Origin: Pseudomonas benzenivorans
Lineage (GTDB): Bacteria > Pseudomonadota > Gammaproteobacteria > Pseudomonadales > Pseudomonadaceae
Reading direction: 5' to 3'
Assembly: GCF_033547155.1 (NCBI RefSeq)
Contig: NZ_CP137892.1
Coordinates: 1,178,001 to 1,242,000 of the forward strand
Length of the DNA: 64,000 bases
Shown here piece after piece: positions 7,711-15,160 of this stretch. The notes under the pieces were generated by a model. The model did not search any database, was not told the DNA's origin, and saw only the letters and a program-made list of their open reading frames with translations. Position 1 is the first letter of the stretch, and each line of letters opens with the position of its first letter. The position numbers and the translations under genes were made by a program.

Positions 7711-9656
7711 CCAATCGACGGGCCGCGCTGGCGGCCCAATTGCCAGGACACGCCGTTGCCCTGCACCACGGCAGACAGGCTTTGGCCGAGCTTCTGTTCG
7801 ATCACCGGCTTCCAGGGCACCAGGCTGAAGCCGATGCCATCGTCGAGCAGGGCGAAGCGCCCGCTGGCCAGTTGCAGGCTGCGCCGGTAGACCCCGCTGA
7901 CCCGCTCGCCTTCGACCGCCGGTCGGTACTGCATCCCTGTCTGCGCCGTGATCTCGCGCGCCGCCGCCGTCAGCTCGCGACCACGCAGGGTGGCCAGCAG
8001 GTTACGGGCGAGCACGACGCGTTGGCCCTGGCGCTGGGCCAGGCCCTGTTCCACCAGAAAGTCCGTACGCTGCCGCAAGGTCTCGCGCGCCTCCAGGCCG
8101 AAGCCCCGGTTGGCCAGCTCGCGGCTGCCACCGAGCAACTGCTGGTCCAGCCAGGTTGCACCGATGGCCCTGACCTGCCGCTCGATGGGCAGCGGCGTGC
8201 GCAGCTCCACGGCGACCTCACCAAGGCGGCGGGCGTCATGCCGCAGTCCCTGCTCCGGCAGGTCGGCCGGCACACACCAGACACCCTCGGCCACCCGCTC
8301 GACGATGCCGGCCCGGCGCAGGGCCTCCAGGCGCCGTACATGGCGCTCGACCAGCGCCGCGGGATCAGGTCCGTCGGCTGCCTGCGACCGGGACTGAGCC
8401 AGGTGCTGATCGCTGCGATAGAGGCCGTCTACGGCCAGCTCGGCAATCGAGCGGTCCACCGCGCGCGGTTCGCTCAGTGTTCGCGCCTCCACCACGGCGC
8501 CGATGGGGTAGTCGGCCAGTTCCGTGCGAGCCGGCAGGGTCAGGTAGTGGGCCTTGCCATCGAGGCCATCGACCACCAGGTAGCCACGGTCGTGCAGTTC
8601 ATCGGCGAGCCCCTTGGCCACCACCCGGCCGCTCACCGCAGGGCTGCCGTTACCGGAGTCGAATACCGCCAGTTCCCGCTGCGTACCGCCCATGGCGCGC
8701 TGTAGCGTGCGCACGATATCGCCGCGCTCGCCCAGGGCTCGCAGGGTCGCCTCGGCCTCGTCGCGCATCAGCCATTGCCCAGGCCGAACTTCATGGGCCA
8801 GATCCAGGCGCTGCAGGTGCTGCAGGCGGCCGATCAGCAGTTGCCGGCGCGGATGGTCGGCGAGGCGCTTCAGGCTCAGCACGCCGGCCTGGCGCTCGCG
8901 CAGCAGGGTGCGATCCAGGCTGGTAAAGCGCTGCTGCTCCACCTCGCGCTGAAGGCTCTGCTGGATCTCCAGTTCGGTACGCGGGCCGAGCCATTCGGTG
9001 GCCAGTTCGGCGGCGCGGTTGCGCATGCCCTCGGCGATGTAGTCGCGGGCGATCACCAGGTCCTTACCGGTGTCGTCCTTGCCACGCAGGACGATATGGG
9101 TGTGCGGGTTGTCGGTGTTCCAGTGGTCGACCGCCATCCAGTCGAGGCGCGTGCCCAGATCCTGTTCCATGCGGCTCATCAGGTGGCGGGTGTAGGGGCG
9201 CAGGTCGTCGAGCTGCTCGGCGTCTTCGGGCGAGACGATGAAGCGGAACTGGTGGCGGTCCTCGCGGCCGCGCTCCTCGAAGGCTTCCACATTGGCGTGG
9301 TCGGTCTGCGGGCCGTAGGCCTCGCCCGGATCTCCCTCGCGACTGACGCCATCGCGCTCGATGTAGCGCAGGTGGCTCAGGGTCGAACGCTTGCCCGCCT
9401 GGCGTAGGTTCACCAGGCGCGTCTTGATGGTGACGCGGCGGGCGTTGGGTGGCAGTTGCTGTGCACTGAAGCGGGCGGCGACATGCCCGCGGCCGAGGCG
9501 GGCGCCTGGCTGCTGGCCGGCCTTGCGCGCCTTGCCGGTGCCGGCCTTGTTGGCCTGGCGCAGCGCCTGGTTGATGTAGCTCTGGCCGCGTTGCTTCGGC
9601 GCTCCCGGCCGGGGGAGGAAGCCTTGTTCGTCGTTATGTTGGCGTTCCTTGCTCAT
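7707..9656 (-). CDS. VirD2-like relaxase (DUF3363, Tn4371-type ICE)
   Basis: A 649-aa relaxase from ATG 9654-9656 with GGAGGAG about 10 nt upstream. The N-terminal 230 residues form the nicking domain: after YIERDGVSR and FRFIVSPEDAEQLDDL comes the three-histidine metal motif in DHWNTDNPHTHIVLRG. The rest is the long DUF3363 region found in VirD2-like relaxases of Tn4371-family ICEs. The enzyme would cut one strand at oriT and lead it through the mating channel. It sits in the conserved order repA-parA-RHH-traF-virD2, all on the minus strand. The gene appears intact, so the element may still be mobilisable although no mating-channel genes are seen here. Confidence 0.88.
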   Translation of the reverse strand: MSKERQHNDEQGFLPRPGAPKQRGQSYINQALRQANKAGTGKARKAGQQPGARLGRGHVAARFSAQQLPPNARRVTIKTRLVNLRQAGKRSTLSHLRYIERDGVSREGDPGEAYGPQTDHANVEAFEERGREDRHQFRFIVSPEDAEQLDDLRPYTRHLMSRMEQDLGTRLDWMAVDHWNTDNPHTHIVLRGKDDTGKDLVIARDYIAEGMRNRAAELATEWLGPRTELEIQQSLQREVEQQRFTSLDRTLLRERQAGVLSLKRLADHPRRQLLIGRLQHLQRLDLAHEVRPGQWLMRDEAEATLRALGERGDIVRTLQRAMGGTQRELAVFDSGNGSPAVSGRVVAKGLADELHDRGYLVVDGLDGKAHYLTLPARTELADYPIGAVVEARTLSEPRAVDRSIAELAVDGLYRSDQHLAQSRSQAADGPDPAALVERHVRRLEALRRAGIVERVAEGVWCVPADLPEQGLRHDARRLGEVAVELRTPLPIERQVRAIGATWLDQQLLGGSRELANRGFGLEARETLRQRTDFLVEQGLAQRQGQRVVLARNLLATLRGRELTAAAREITAQTGMQYRPAVEGERVSGVYRRSLQLASGRFALLDDGIGFSLVPWKPVIEQKLGQSLSAVVQGNGVSWQLGRQRGPSIG

Positions 9657-10007
9657 GCTGATGACTCCTCCAAGTTGATCGCAGTGCGGCGTGCCAGGCA
9701 CGCTCGTAGGCCAGTGCTGATGCGGGGTGGACACAACCGCGACACCTGGTGAACTTGATGCGGTGCTGCCTCCACCCCCCGTGCAGACTGCTTTCCAGGG
9801 CTAGCGAAGTGCCGCCCCCTTTTATCTTGCCCTCCGCTTTTTCCGTGCCTTTGCGCTGCTGGGCTAAGTAATCAACTGGGTAGGAACGCGCAGCTCCTTG
9901 GTCCCGGGCCGGGAGGTGAGGGCGAGGCTGCGGGCAACGTGGCGGCCCGCGACCGCGTCTGCCGAGCAAACGGGCTCGACAGGCGGGTCGACACGGAAAC
10001 GTCCAGC
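9657..10007. other. Intergenic region between traF and relaxase; candidate oriT
   Basis: About 350 bp without a gene, directly upstream of the relaxase. The plus strand has TATCTTGCCC at 9823-9832, matching the IncP-type nick consensus YATCYTG/Y as I know it, which would place nic between 9829 and 9830. C-rich runs lie nearby at 9772-9780 and 9815-9819. I do not see a convincing long inverted repeat beside the motif. Position beside a VirD2-like relaxase supports oriT, but the motif is short. Confidence 0.35.
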
Positions 10008-10535
10008 TCATCGACGCGACTCCAGCCACAAGGGCTGCGCCCGACCGATCACCGCGTCGGCGGATATCGGGCCGAAGTAGCGGCTGTCGAACGACGCCAG
10101 ATTGCTGCTGCTGAGCAGGAACAGCTCATCGCTAACCAGGCGCCGACAGGCCTGCCAGGCTGGTAGCGCGCGACCCTGTAGATCCCACTTCAAGCGCCTG
10201 GCAACAAGTTCACCATTGATACGCACCTGGCTGGCCTGCACGCATACCCGCTGCGGCGCCATTGCCGCCACGGTCTTCAGCAACGGCACGTTCGCCGGCA
10301 GGTAGCCACGCTGCGCTGCCAGCGACCTTACGTCTGGTGGCAGGCGAACCAGTACTAGATCGCCCGGCGCCAACGAGTCGGCCGGCGAAATGCGATACCA
10401 GCCGACGGGCACGCTGTCGGACGCGTTGTAGGCCAGCCGCGGTGGCGACGTTGTGAACGCTGCCCAGCCCAGGGCAATCAGGCTGCCGACGAGCAGCGCC
10501 AGTGGCCACCGCGCGCCGCGAGCACCCAAGGTCAT
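10008..10535 (-). CDS. traF: TraF-like S26 signal peptidase (conjugal)
   Basis: A 175-aa inner-membrane serine protease. One N-terminal membrane segment (PLALLVGSLIALGWAAF) is followed by the S26 core: the catalytic Ser is in ASDSVPVGWYR and the catalytic Lys in PLLKTVAA, with a final FDSRYFGPI box. In RP4 the TraF protein cyclises the pilin TrbC, and this protein has the same size and layout. The start overlaps the stop of the ribbon-helix-helix gene. Its presence implies a pilus system, yet no trbC is visible in the window. Confidence 0.87.
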   Translation of the reverse strand: MTLGARGARWPLALLVGSLIALGWAAFTTSPPRLAYNASDSVPVGWYRISPADSLAPGDLVLVRLPPDVRSLAAQRGYLPANVPLLKTVAAMAPQRVCVQASQVRINGELVARRLKWDLQGRALPAWQACRRLVSDELFLLSSSNLASFDSRYFGPISADAVIGRAQPLWLESRR

Positions 10536-10774
10536 GACGTAGCCTCCGGAAATTGCCGCTCCAGCACTTCGCGCAGTATCTCCGCCATGGTCACGCCACG
10601 CTCGAAGGCCGCCAGCTTGATGCGCGTGCGCAGCGCCGGCGTCACGTCCAGCGTCAACCGTGCGCTGTAGCGCTCGACCTTGCCGCTGTCGACGGTGGCG
10701 CCCTGGCGTATCCAGGCTTCGGCCTGCGAATCGGCCAGCGGGCGTGCACCGATACCGATGCGCTTGCCGCTCAT
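10532..10774 (-). CDS. Ribbon-helix-helix protein, partition/regulatory partner of ParA
   Basis: An 80-aa basic protein. The C-terminal half (YSARLTLDVTPALRTRIKLA, then TMAEILREVLERQF) fits a ribbon-helix-helix DNA-binding fold. It overlaps ParA by ATGA and TraF by 4 bp, so the three are translationally coupled. In this position it is likely the small centromere-binding or repressor partner of ParA. It is annotated in related ICEs only as a conserved protein, so the role is inferred. Confidence 0.75.
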   Translation of the reverse strand: MSGKRIGIGARPLADSQAEAWIRQGATVDSGKVERYSARLTLDVTPALRTRIKLAAFERGVTMAEILREVLERQFPEATS

Positions 10775-11409
10775 GGTGACCACCTCAGCAACTCGTCGAC
10801 CAGGCTGCTGACCTCGCGCGCGGCGGCGCTGTCCGGCGCCAGTTCACGCGCCAGGCGACCGGATGCCACGCTCTCGGCAAAGACGATGCGCTGGCGTACC
10901 TCGGCGTGTAGCGCCGGCAGCGGTTGCTCGGCCAAGGCGCCGCGCGCTTCGCGGCCGATCACCGTGGTGCTGACGCGACGGTTGATGGCAAACGCCGCGC
11001 GCAGCGAGGGCCTGAACAGCTGCGCCTCGCGGATCAGGTTGACCATCTCTGCGCTGGCCCACAGGTCGTAGGGGCTGGGCTGCACCGGGATCAGCACGCG
11101 CTCGGCAGCCAGCAACGCCGAACGGGCGAGGGCGGCGATGCGCGGTGGCCCGTCGATGATCAGGTGGTCGGCACGGCGGGCTAGCTCCGGCGCCTCCTGG
11201 TGCAGCGTCTCGCGCGCCAGGCCGACGGCGCTGAACAGCCTGGGCAAGCCCTGCTGGCTGCGCCGCTGCGTCCAGTCCAGCGCCGAGCCCTGCGGGTCGG
11301 CATCGAGCAGGATGACGCTGTGGCCGCGCAGGGCCAGTTCGCCGGCGATGTGGGTGGCCAGGGTGGTCTTGCCGACCCCGCCTTTCTGGTTGAGCAGGGC
11401 GAGGATCAT
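10771..11409 (-). CDS. parA: ParA-family partition ATPase
   Basis: A 212-aa ParA/MinD-type ATPase. The deviant Walker A motif KGGVGKTT is at residues 9-16 (MILALLNQKGGVGKTT), followed by LLDADPQGSALDW and the Walker B-like HLIIDGPP. The ATG at 11407-11409 has GGGGAGA upstream and places the Walker motif at the usual distance; an upstream in-frame ATG would add ten unsupported residues. Small ParA proteins without an N-terminal HTH act in plasmid and ICE segregation. It follows repA by 245 bp that contain the putative origin, and it overlaps the RHH gene. Confidence 0.9.
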   Translation of the reverse strand: MILALLNQKGGVGKTTLATHIAGELALRGHSVILLDADPQGSALDWTQRRSQQGLPRLFSAVGLARETLHQEAPELARRADHLIIDGPPRIAALARSALLAAERVLIPVQPSPYDLWASAEMVNLIREAQLFRPSLRAAFAINRRVSTTVIGREARGALAEQPLPALHAEVRQRIVFAESVASGRLARELAPDSAAAREVSSLVDELLRWSP

Positions 11410-11476
11410 GGCCGTTTCTCCCCGGCCAAACCGCCCCAATCAGCACCTGTCCACAACTGGGCGCTGCCCCAATAAC

Positions 11477-11613
11477 AAGTTAGAGCTTTTAAGTTAGTTA
11501 AGTTAAGGGAGGCTGAAAGCCGCGCCAGCCGTGGCCTGCAGAGGATTTCGTGCGCCTGATGGCACGAGGGTGATGCTCCTGATAGCACGTGCCGGCGTGC
11601 GCCTGATAGCACG
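11477..11613. other. Candidate replication origin (iterons plus AT-rich segment)
   Basis: Three direct repeats of TGCKCCTGATRGCACG lie at 11551-11566, 11574-11589 and 11598-11613, spaced 23 and 24 bp, about two helical turns. Just beside them is an AT-rich segment with three AAGTTA copies (11477, 11491, 11500). Iterons next to an AT-rich segment, beside repA, is the textbook layout of an iteron origin. The match to RepA binding is inferred from position. Confidence 0.65.
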
Positions 11614-11653
11614 TCGGGATTCACAGCTTTTCCAGAGGATATCCCCGTGCCGT

Positions 11654-12496
11654 CTACGGCACGGCCCGGAAGCTCAGTAGTTCCACTGACGGTGAGAGTC
11701 GAACGATGCCCAGGCGATAGCCCGGCAGCGACTGCCGGGTGACCAATGCACGCAGGTCGAGGGCGAAGTCCGAGTAACGCGCCGAGCTGCCCGACTTGCG
11801 GTACAGGTGGCGAAAGTCGAACTGCCAGCCGTCCTCCTGGCGTCCACCGTGCTTGCGTACCAGGCGGTACAGCCAGCGCTCTATGCCGCCGGTGAGGCGG
11901 AAGTAGGCCGGGTCGATGGTCAGCACCAGGGCCTGATCCAGTACCCCGCGGTAGAACCAGTCCGGCAGGATCAGCTCGATGCCCAGCGGCCGGCCATCGG
12001 CCGCGGCCAGCTCCTTCCACTCGTTGATCCAGGAGAACCGGTGCAGGCGCCGTCCCGTGGGCGCGCGAAGCGAGGTGGCCACACTGGTCGACTGCAGCCG
12101 ATCCAGGGCGGCCTTGAGGCGCTGGTAGTCGCGCAGCGAGGTGCCGCGGCCGATGAAGCGCAGGATCTGGTAGGGCGTGGCGCGCATCAGCCGCGAGGTG
12201 GGGATGCCGGCATCGCGCGCCTCGACCAACTGGCTGGCCGCCCAGATCAGGATGTCGGCGTCCCAGATGGTGGCGATGCCATGCTCCAACGTGCCCTCTA
12301 CGCGCACCGTCACCTCGCCTGAGCGGAAGTCGATCGGCACGACACGGCGCGACTTGGCCAGGGAGAAGAACGGGTGCGCCATCAGGTCCTGGGCGTCGCG
12401 TGGCGCCAAATCGCCCGGCAGGGCACGGAACAGATCCAGCTGCCCACTCTGGGCAGGCAGGTCGTGAGGGTTGTGGCTCATGGACAAGGGCTTCAC
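11654..12496 (-). CDS. repA: RepA-type replication initiator (Tn4371-type ICE)
   Basis: A protein of up to 280 aa. Conserved blocks include FFSLAKSRRVVPIDF, HGIATIWDADILIW, LRFIGRGTSLRDYQRLKAALDRL and GGIERWLYRLVRKHGG, which mark the RepA initiator family of Tn4371-like ICEs and some plasmids. It would bind the iterons immediately downstream (11551-11613). The GTG at 12494-12496 overlaps the stop of the upstream HTH gene as GTGA. An ATG at 12479-12481, without a better ribosome site, would give 275 aa. A replication initiator in an ICE supports autonomous maintenance of the excised circle. Confidence 0.87.
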   Translation of the reverse strand: MKPLSMSHNPHDLPAQSGQLDLFRALPGDLAPRDAQDLMAHPFFSLAKSRRVVPIDFRSGEVTVRVEGTLEHGIATIWDADILIWAASQLVEARDAGIPTSRLMRATPYQILRFIGRGTSLRDYQRLKAALDRLQSTSVATSLRAPTGRRLHRFSWINEWKELAAADGRPLGIELILPDWFYRGVLDQALVLTIDPAYFRLTGGIERWLYRLVRKHGGRQEDGWQFDFRHLYRKSGSSARYSDFALDLRALVTRQSLPGYRLGIVRLSPSVELLSFRAVP

Positions 12497-12864
12497 TGCT
12501 CATCACGCTGCGCTCCCGGGTGGCGGTCGAGGTACTCGGGGTCGAAGGTGGTCTCGAAGCTGCGCTCTGCGGCCCAGGCCTCGAGATCGGCCAGCGCGTA
12601 CATCACCCGCCGACCGAACTTGTGGAAACGCGGTCCGCCGCCGATCACCCGCTGCTTCTCCAGCGTGCGCGGCGACAGGCGCAGGAAGGCCGCGGCTTCG
12701 TTGTTGGTGAGGTAGCGCGGGGCAGGGCAGGCCTGAGGCGCTTGCGCCTCACAGGCGCGCTCTACGGGCCTCATGGCGTGGGCTGTGGGGCCGGCTTTGC
12801 GGTGCAGCGGGGAGTCGAGCTCGATGGGATTCGGGTAACGAGACGGCTCGGCTGAGTGCGACAT
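12493..12864 (-). CDS. AlpA/MerR-like helix-turn-helix protein
   Basis: A 123-aa protein from ATG 12862-12864 with GGAGG about 9 nt upstream. Its C-terminal half is an excisionase/AlpA-like HTH (RYLTNNEAAAFLRLSPRTLE, then GGGPRFHKFGRRVMYALADL). The N-terminal 50 residues are low-complexity. It overlaps repA by GTGA. In related ICEs this gene lies directly before repA and may regulate it or assist excision. The nearby inverted repeats at 13113-13186 are possible binding sites. Confidence 0.82.
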   Translation of the reverse strand: MSHSAEPSRYPNPIELDSPLHRKAGPTAHAMRPVERACEAQAPQACPAPRYLTNNEAAAFLRLSPRTLEKQRVIGGGPRFHKFGRRVMYALADLEAWAAERSFETTFDPEYLDRHPGAQRDEQ

Positions 12865-13112
12865 GGGGGTGTCCTCCGTTGACGTGGGAGGTGCACCCTG
12901 CGGCAGTCGTCGCGCTCGATCATGCCGGGTTGGGTCAGGGCGAATGCGCAGGTAAGAGACGTGGGGATTGAGACGCGCAAGGTCTGGATACTGACCGGGT
13001 ACGATCCACCCGTGCGAGCGACTGCCGGCGATCAGTTCTCGCACCGAGACAGGTGCACACGGCGCTACGGATCTGCGGCTTGCTGTAGAAGCGCAAAAGC
13101 GCAATAGCGGAT

Positions 13113-13186
13113 TTCCGTAAATCCGTAAAAGCGCCGATCCGCTTCTGCACAAATCCGTAGTTCCGTAGAAGCGGATCTACGGATTT
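13113..13186. repeat. Clustered TCCGTA repeats and 11-bp inverted repeat upstream of the repA operon
   Basis: TTCCGTAA (13113), AAATCCGTAA (13119), AAATCCGTAG (13151), TTCCGTAG (13161) and the inverted copy CTACGGATTT (13177-13186) crowd into 75 bp. A perfect 11-bp inverted repeat, GATCCGCTTCT (13136-13146) and AGAAGCGGATC (13167-13177), encloses two of them. The region continues left with GCG-containing repeats (GAAGCGCAAAAGCGCAATAGCGG from about 13088). It lies 250 bp upstream of the HTH-repA-parA operon and looks like a regulatory or second replication/partition site. Confidence 0.6.
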
Positions 13187-13366
13187 GGGTAAAGACGTAA
13201 GACCCTAATGGTCTCAGTCGGCAGGCTCCAGGAAATGGTGGTTGCAGGCCGATTGCCGGCTGCGTGCACCCGGGCATTGGCTTTCGGGTGGGGCGCGCGG
13301 GGGGCCGGCAGGGCAGGGGCGCAAACAGCCAGGGCACCGGGTCGGCCCCGGTGCCCTGCATTCGGT

Positions 13367-13879
13367 CTAGCGATTCCAGAACACGTGCACCTGCTCGAAG
13401 CCGGTCTCCAGGGTGAACACGTCGCCGCCCATCTCCATGTCGCGGGCCATGGCGCGGTAGTCAATGTAGGGAGCCAGGTGCTGGGGAATGCTGCTGGTTT
13501 GCTCGGTCAGCTCCTGGGCGTAGTCGGCCAGCGAGGCGTAGCAGCCGCAGTAGTCGTCCTCGGCGGCCTGGCGGGCCTGCTCCAAGTCGCTGCAGTGGGC
13601 GAGCAATGCGCCGCCGAACTCGGGGTACTCCTCGATAAAGCAGGCGATCTGGTGGGCATGCTGCAAACCTTCGTACTCACCGAGGCGGTAGCCGTCGAAG
13701 CCCTCGAAGTCGTGGATGGCGTATTCCTCCGCGCCCTCGACCGGCGAGGCCGCCAGCATGGCCGTGACCTGATCCTGGATGTCGTCCAGCTCCAGGGTGG
13801 CGTCGATCCAAGCACCATGCAGGTGGCCGGCGTTGTAGGCGGCCAGGTCGGCTACGTAAATCCTGATGTGTTCGCTCAT
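13367..13879 (-). CDS. ardA: ArdA-type antirestriction protein (DNA mimic)
   Basis: A 170-aa, strongly acidic protein from ATG 13877-13879. It begins SEHIRIYVADLAAYNAGHLHG, followed by WIDATLELDDIQDQ and EYAIHDFEGF, the signature of ArdA. ArdA dimers mimic bent B-form DNA and block type I restriction enzymes when a conjugative element enters a new host. The length is normal for the family. About 490 bp separate it from the AlpA-like gene, and the putative structured element at 13926-14056 lies just upstream, where its promoter should be. Confidence 0.9.
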   Translation of the reverse strand: MSEHIRIYVADLAAYNAGHLHGAWIDATLELDDIQDQVTAMLAASPVEGAEEYAIHDFEGFDGYRLGEYEGLQHAHQIACFIEEYPEFGGALLAHCSDLEQARQAAEDDYCGCYASLADYAQELTEQTSSIPQHLAPYIDYRAMARDMEMGGDVFTLETGFEQVHVFWNR

Positions 13880-13925
13880 GGCTTTCGCTCCTTCGTCTTC
13901 CGGGTTCTGCGCTTGCGCTGCGCAT

Positions 13926-14056
13926 GAACCCCTGCCGACTAGGGCGACTAAGGCCGTGGTGAAAAAATCAGGAAAAATCGCGGAGGCTCCACCCGGCGCA
14001 GCGGCCGGGTGGAAACCGTCTATTTTTCTTGATTTTGAGGGGGCAAGAACCCCTGC
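13926..14056. other. Nested hairpin element upstream of ardA
   Basis: AAAATCAGGAAAAAT (13964-13978) pairs with ATTTTTCTTGATTTT (14022-14036) over 15 positions with one G-U/C-T mismatch. Inside, CCACCCGGC (13989-13997) and GCCGGGTGG (14004-14012) form a perfect 9-bp stem with a 6-nt loop. The structure is flanked by direct repeats GAACCCCTGC at 13926-13935 and 14047-14056. It lies between the ArdA gene and the next gene. It could be a terminator and leader, a small RNA, or a single-strand promoter active on the transferred strand; I cannot tell which. Confidence 0.5.
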
Positions 14057-14070
14057 TCCTGCCAACTGGA

Positions 14071-14367
14071 CTAGAGGCTCAGGGTCACGTCCCTGAGCGG
14101 CTCCACCCCGCAGCGGGGTGAGCACAGGCGCTGGTGGATGCGACTGAGAAAACCCACCTCGAAGGCCCTCCGTTCGATGGCGCGGGGCAGGTGATCGCGC
14201 TCGGCGATCATCGCCGCCCAGAGCCAACCGCTGCGCGGGTTGTCGAGCCAGGCCTGGGCGAAGCTGACACCGCGGTTGAACACCAGGCGACAGTCTGCGG
14301 CCCAGGTGATCTCCATACCAGGGTGGTCATCATGGGCGGGTAGTTGGGTGATGACAGCCTTAGCCAT
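14071..14367 (-). CDS. Small conserved ICE protein of unknown function
   Basis: A 98-aa protein from ATG 14365-14367 with GAGGAGGGG upstream. It reads AKAVITQLPAHDDHPGMEIT, then FNRGVSFAQAWLDNPRSGWL and RRAFEVGFLSRIHQRLC. I do not recognise a named domain and see no membrane segment or signal peptide. The start overlaps the end of the next upstream gene by 8 bp, so both are one operon. Position beside ardA in the ICE suggests a role in element maintenance, but that is only context. Confidence 0.65.
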   Translation of the reverse strand: MAKAVITQLPAHDDHPGMEITWAADCRLVFNRGVSFAQAWLDNPRSGWLWAAMIAERDHLPRAIERRAFEVGFLSRIHQRLCSPRCGVEPLRDVTLSL

Positions 14368-14635
14368 GTCGGGCCCCTCCTCGTGCTTCGGACAGCGCAC
14401 GGCGGTACAGCACAACCAGCTCGTCGAGCAGGTCCAGGGCCGAGTAGGCCGTTATGCGCAGGCGCAGGTTCTCCGGCTGCAAGCCATCCGGCTCGGCCAG
14501 CTGATCGAGCAGATTGCCGAGCACTGTGGCGCGCAATTCGGCGGCCGCCTCGACAGGCAGGGGCGAGCGCTCGGACTCGTGCAGCGGACTCGGCTGGCGT
14601 GGGAAAGGGAGGATGCAAGTTTCGAATTCAGCCAT
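14360..14635 (-). CDS. Small ICE-associated protein, unknown
   Basis: A 91-aa protein from ATG 14633-14635 with GGGAGG 6 nt upstream. The helical, acidic body (VEAAAELRATVLGNLLDQLA, then AYSALDLLDELVVLYRRAL) may form a small helical bundle. No known family is recognised. It is the first gene of a short operon with the 98-aa gene, overlapping it by 8 bp. An in-frame upstream ATG at 14678-14680 has no ribosome site. Confidence 0.6.
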   Translation of the reverse strand: MAEFETCILPFPRQPSPLHESERSPLPVEAAAELRATVLGNLLDQLAEPDGLQPENLRLRITAYSALDLLDELVVLYRRALSEARGGARHG

Positions 14636-15160
14636 GGCGCACCTCCCGGATGGAGGCGAACGACAAGACCAGCGACCCAAGGCGGAGCCCTTGGGTAAAA
14701 AGGGGATAGCGCATTTTCCTTATGCTCCTTGGTTCGATTAAGGAGCCGCCACCGACCGTTGCTACACGATATGGAGGCGGACCGCACGGGGGTAGCAAAC
14801 CGGGAACCAAGGGAACCGGCCAGGCCGAAGCCTGCCCCGTACGGCCCGCCATAGAAATGCGGCAGCACAGTGCTAAAGCACTGACTACACACTATGACGC
14901 TAGCGCGTCTTGGTTTCTCAGGTTGCTACACCCGGTCGTGGGATTGACCACAACGGGCGCACTCTAGCCTGCGGGTTTCGGGATGGCAACCTACTGTGGC
15001 GTAGATGGGGGGATTATCCTATTCACTCTAGATGCATGCGGAGGTGCTACTTTTCCAAAGCAAATGTGCAGGACAGATTCCAACGGTCAGCGGCCGGCCG
15101 GCGAGAATATTGAGTGGGCTACAGTTGGATTGGCGCTAAAATGTTCAGAGTTTCCTTGGT
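14636..15160. other. Gene-free stretch at the probable ICE edge
   Basis: About 525 bp with no convincing gene. It contains three hairpin-forming sites: GCTCCTT/AAGGAGC (14724-14746, 9-nt loop), CAGTGCT-AA-AGCACTG (14868-14883, perfect) and GACGC-TAGC-GCGTC (about 14895-14908). The promoter of the small-gene operon must be in its left part. Right of about 14950 the base composition falls and ICE genes stop, so a junction with unrelated DNA probably lies here. No integrase gene or repeated attachment site is seen. Confidence 0.4.
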
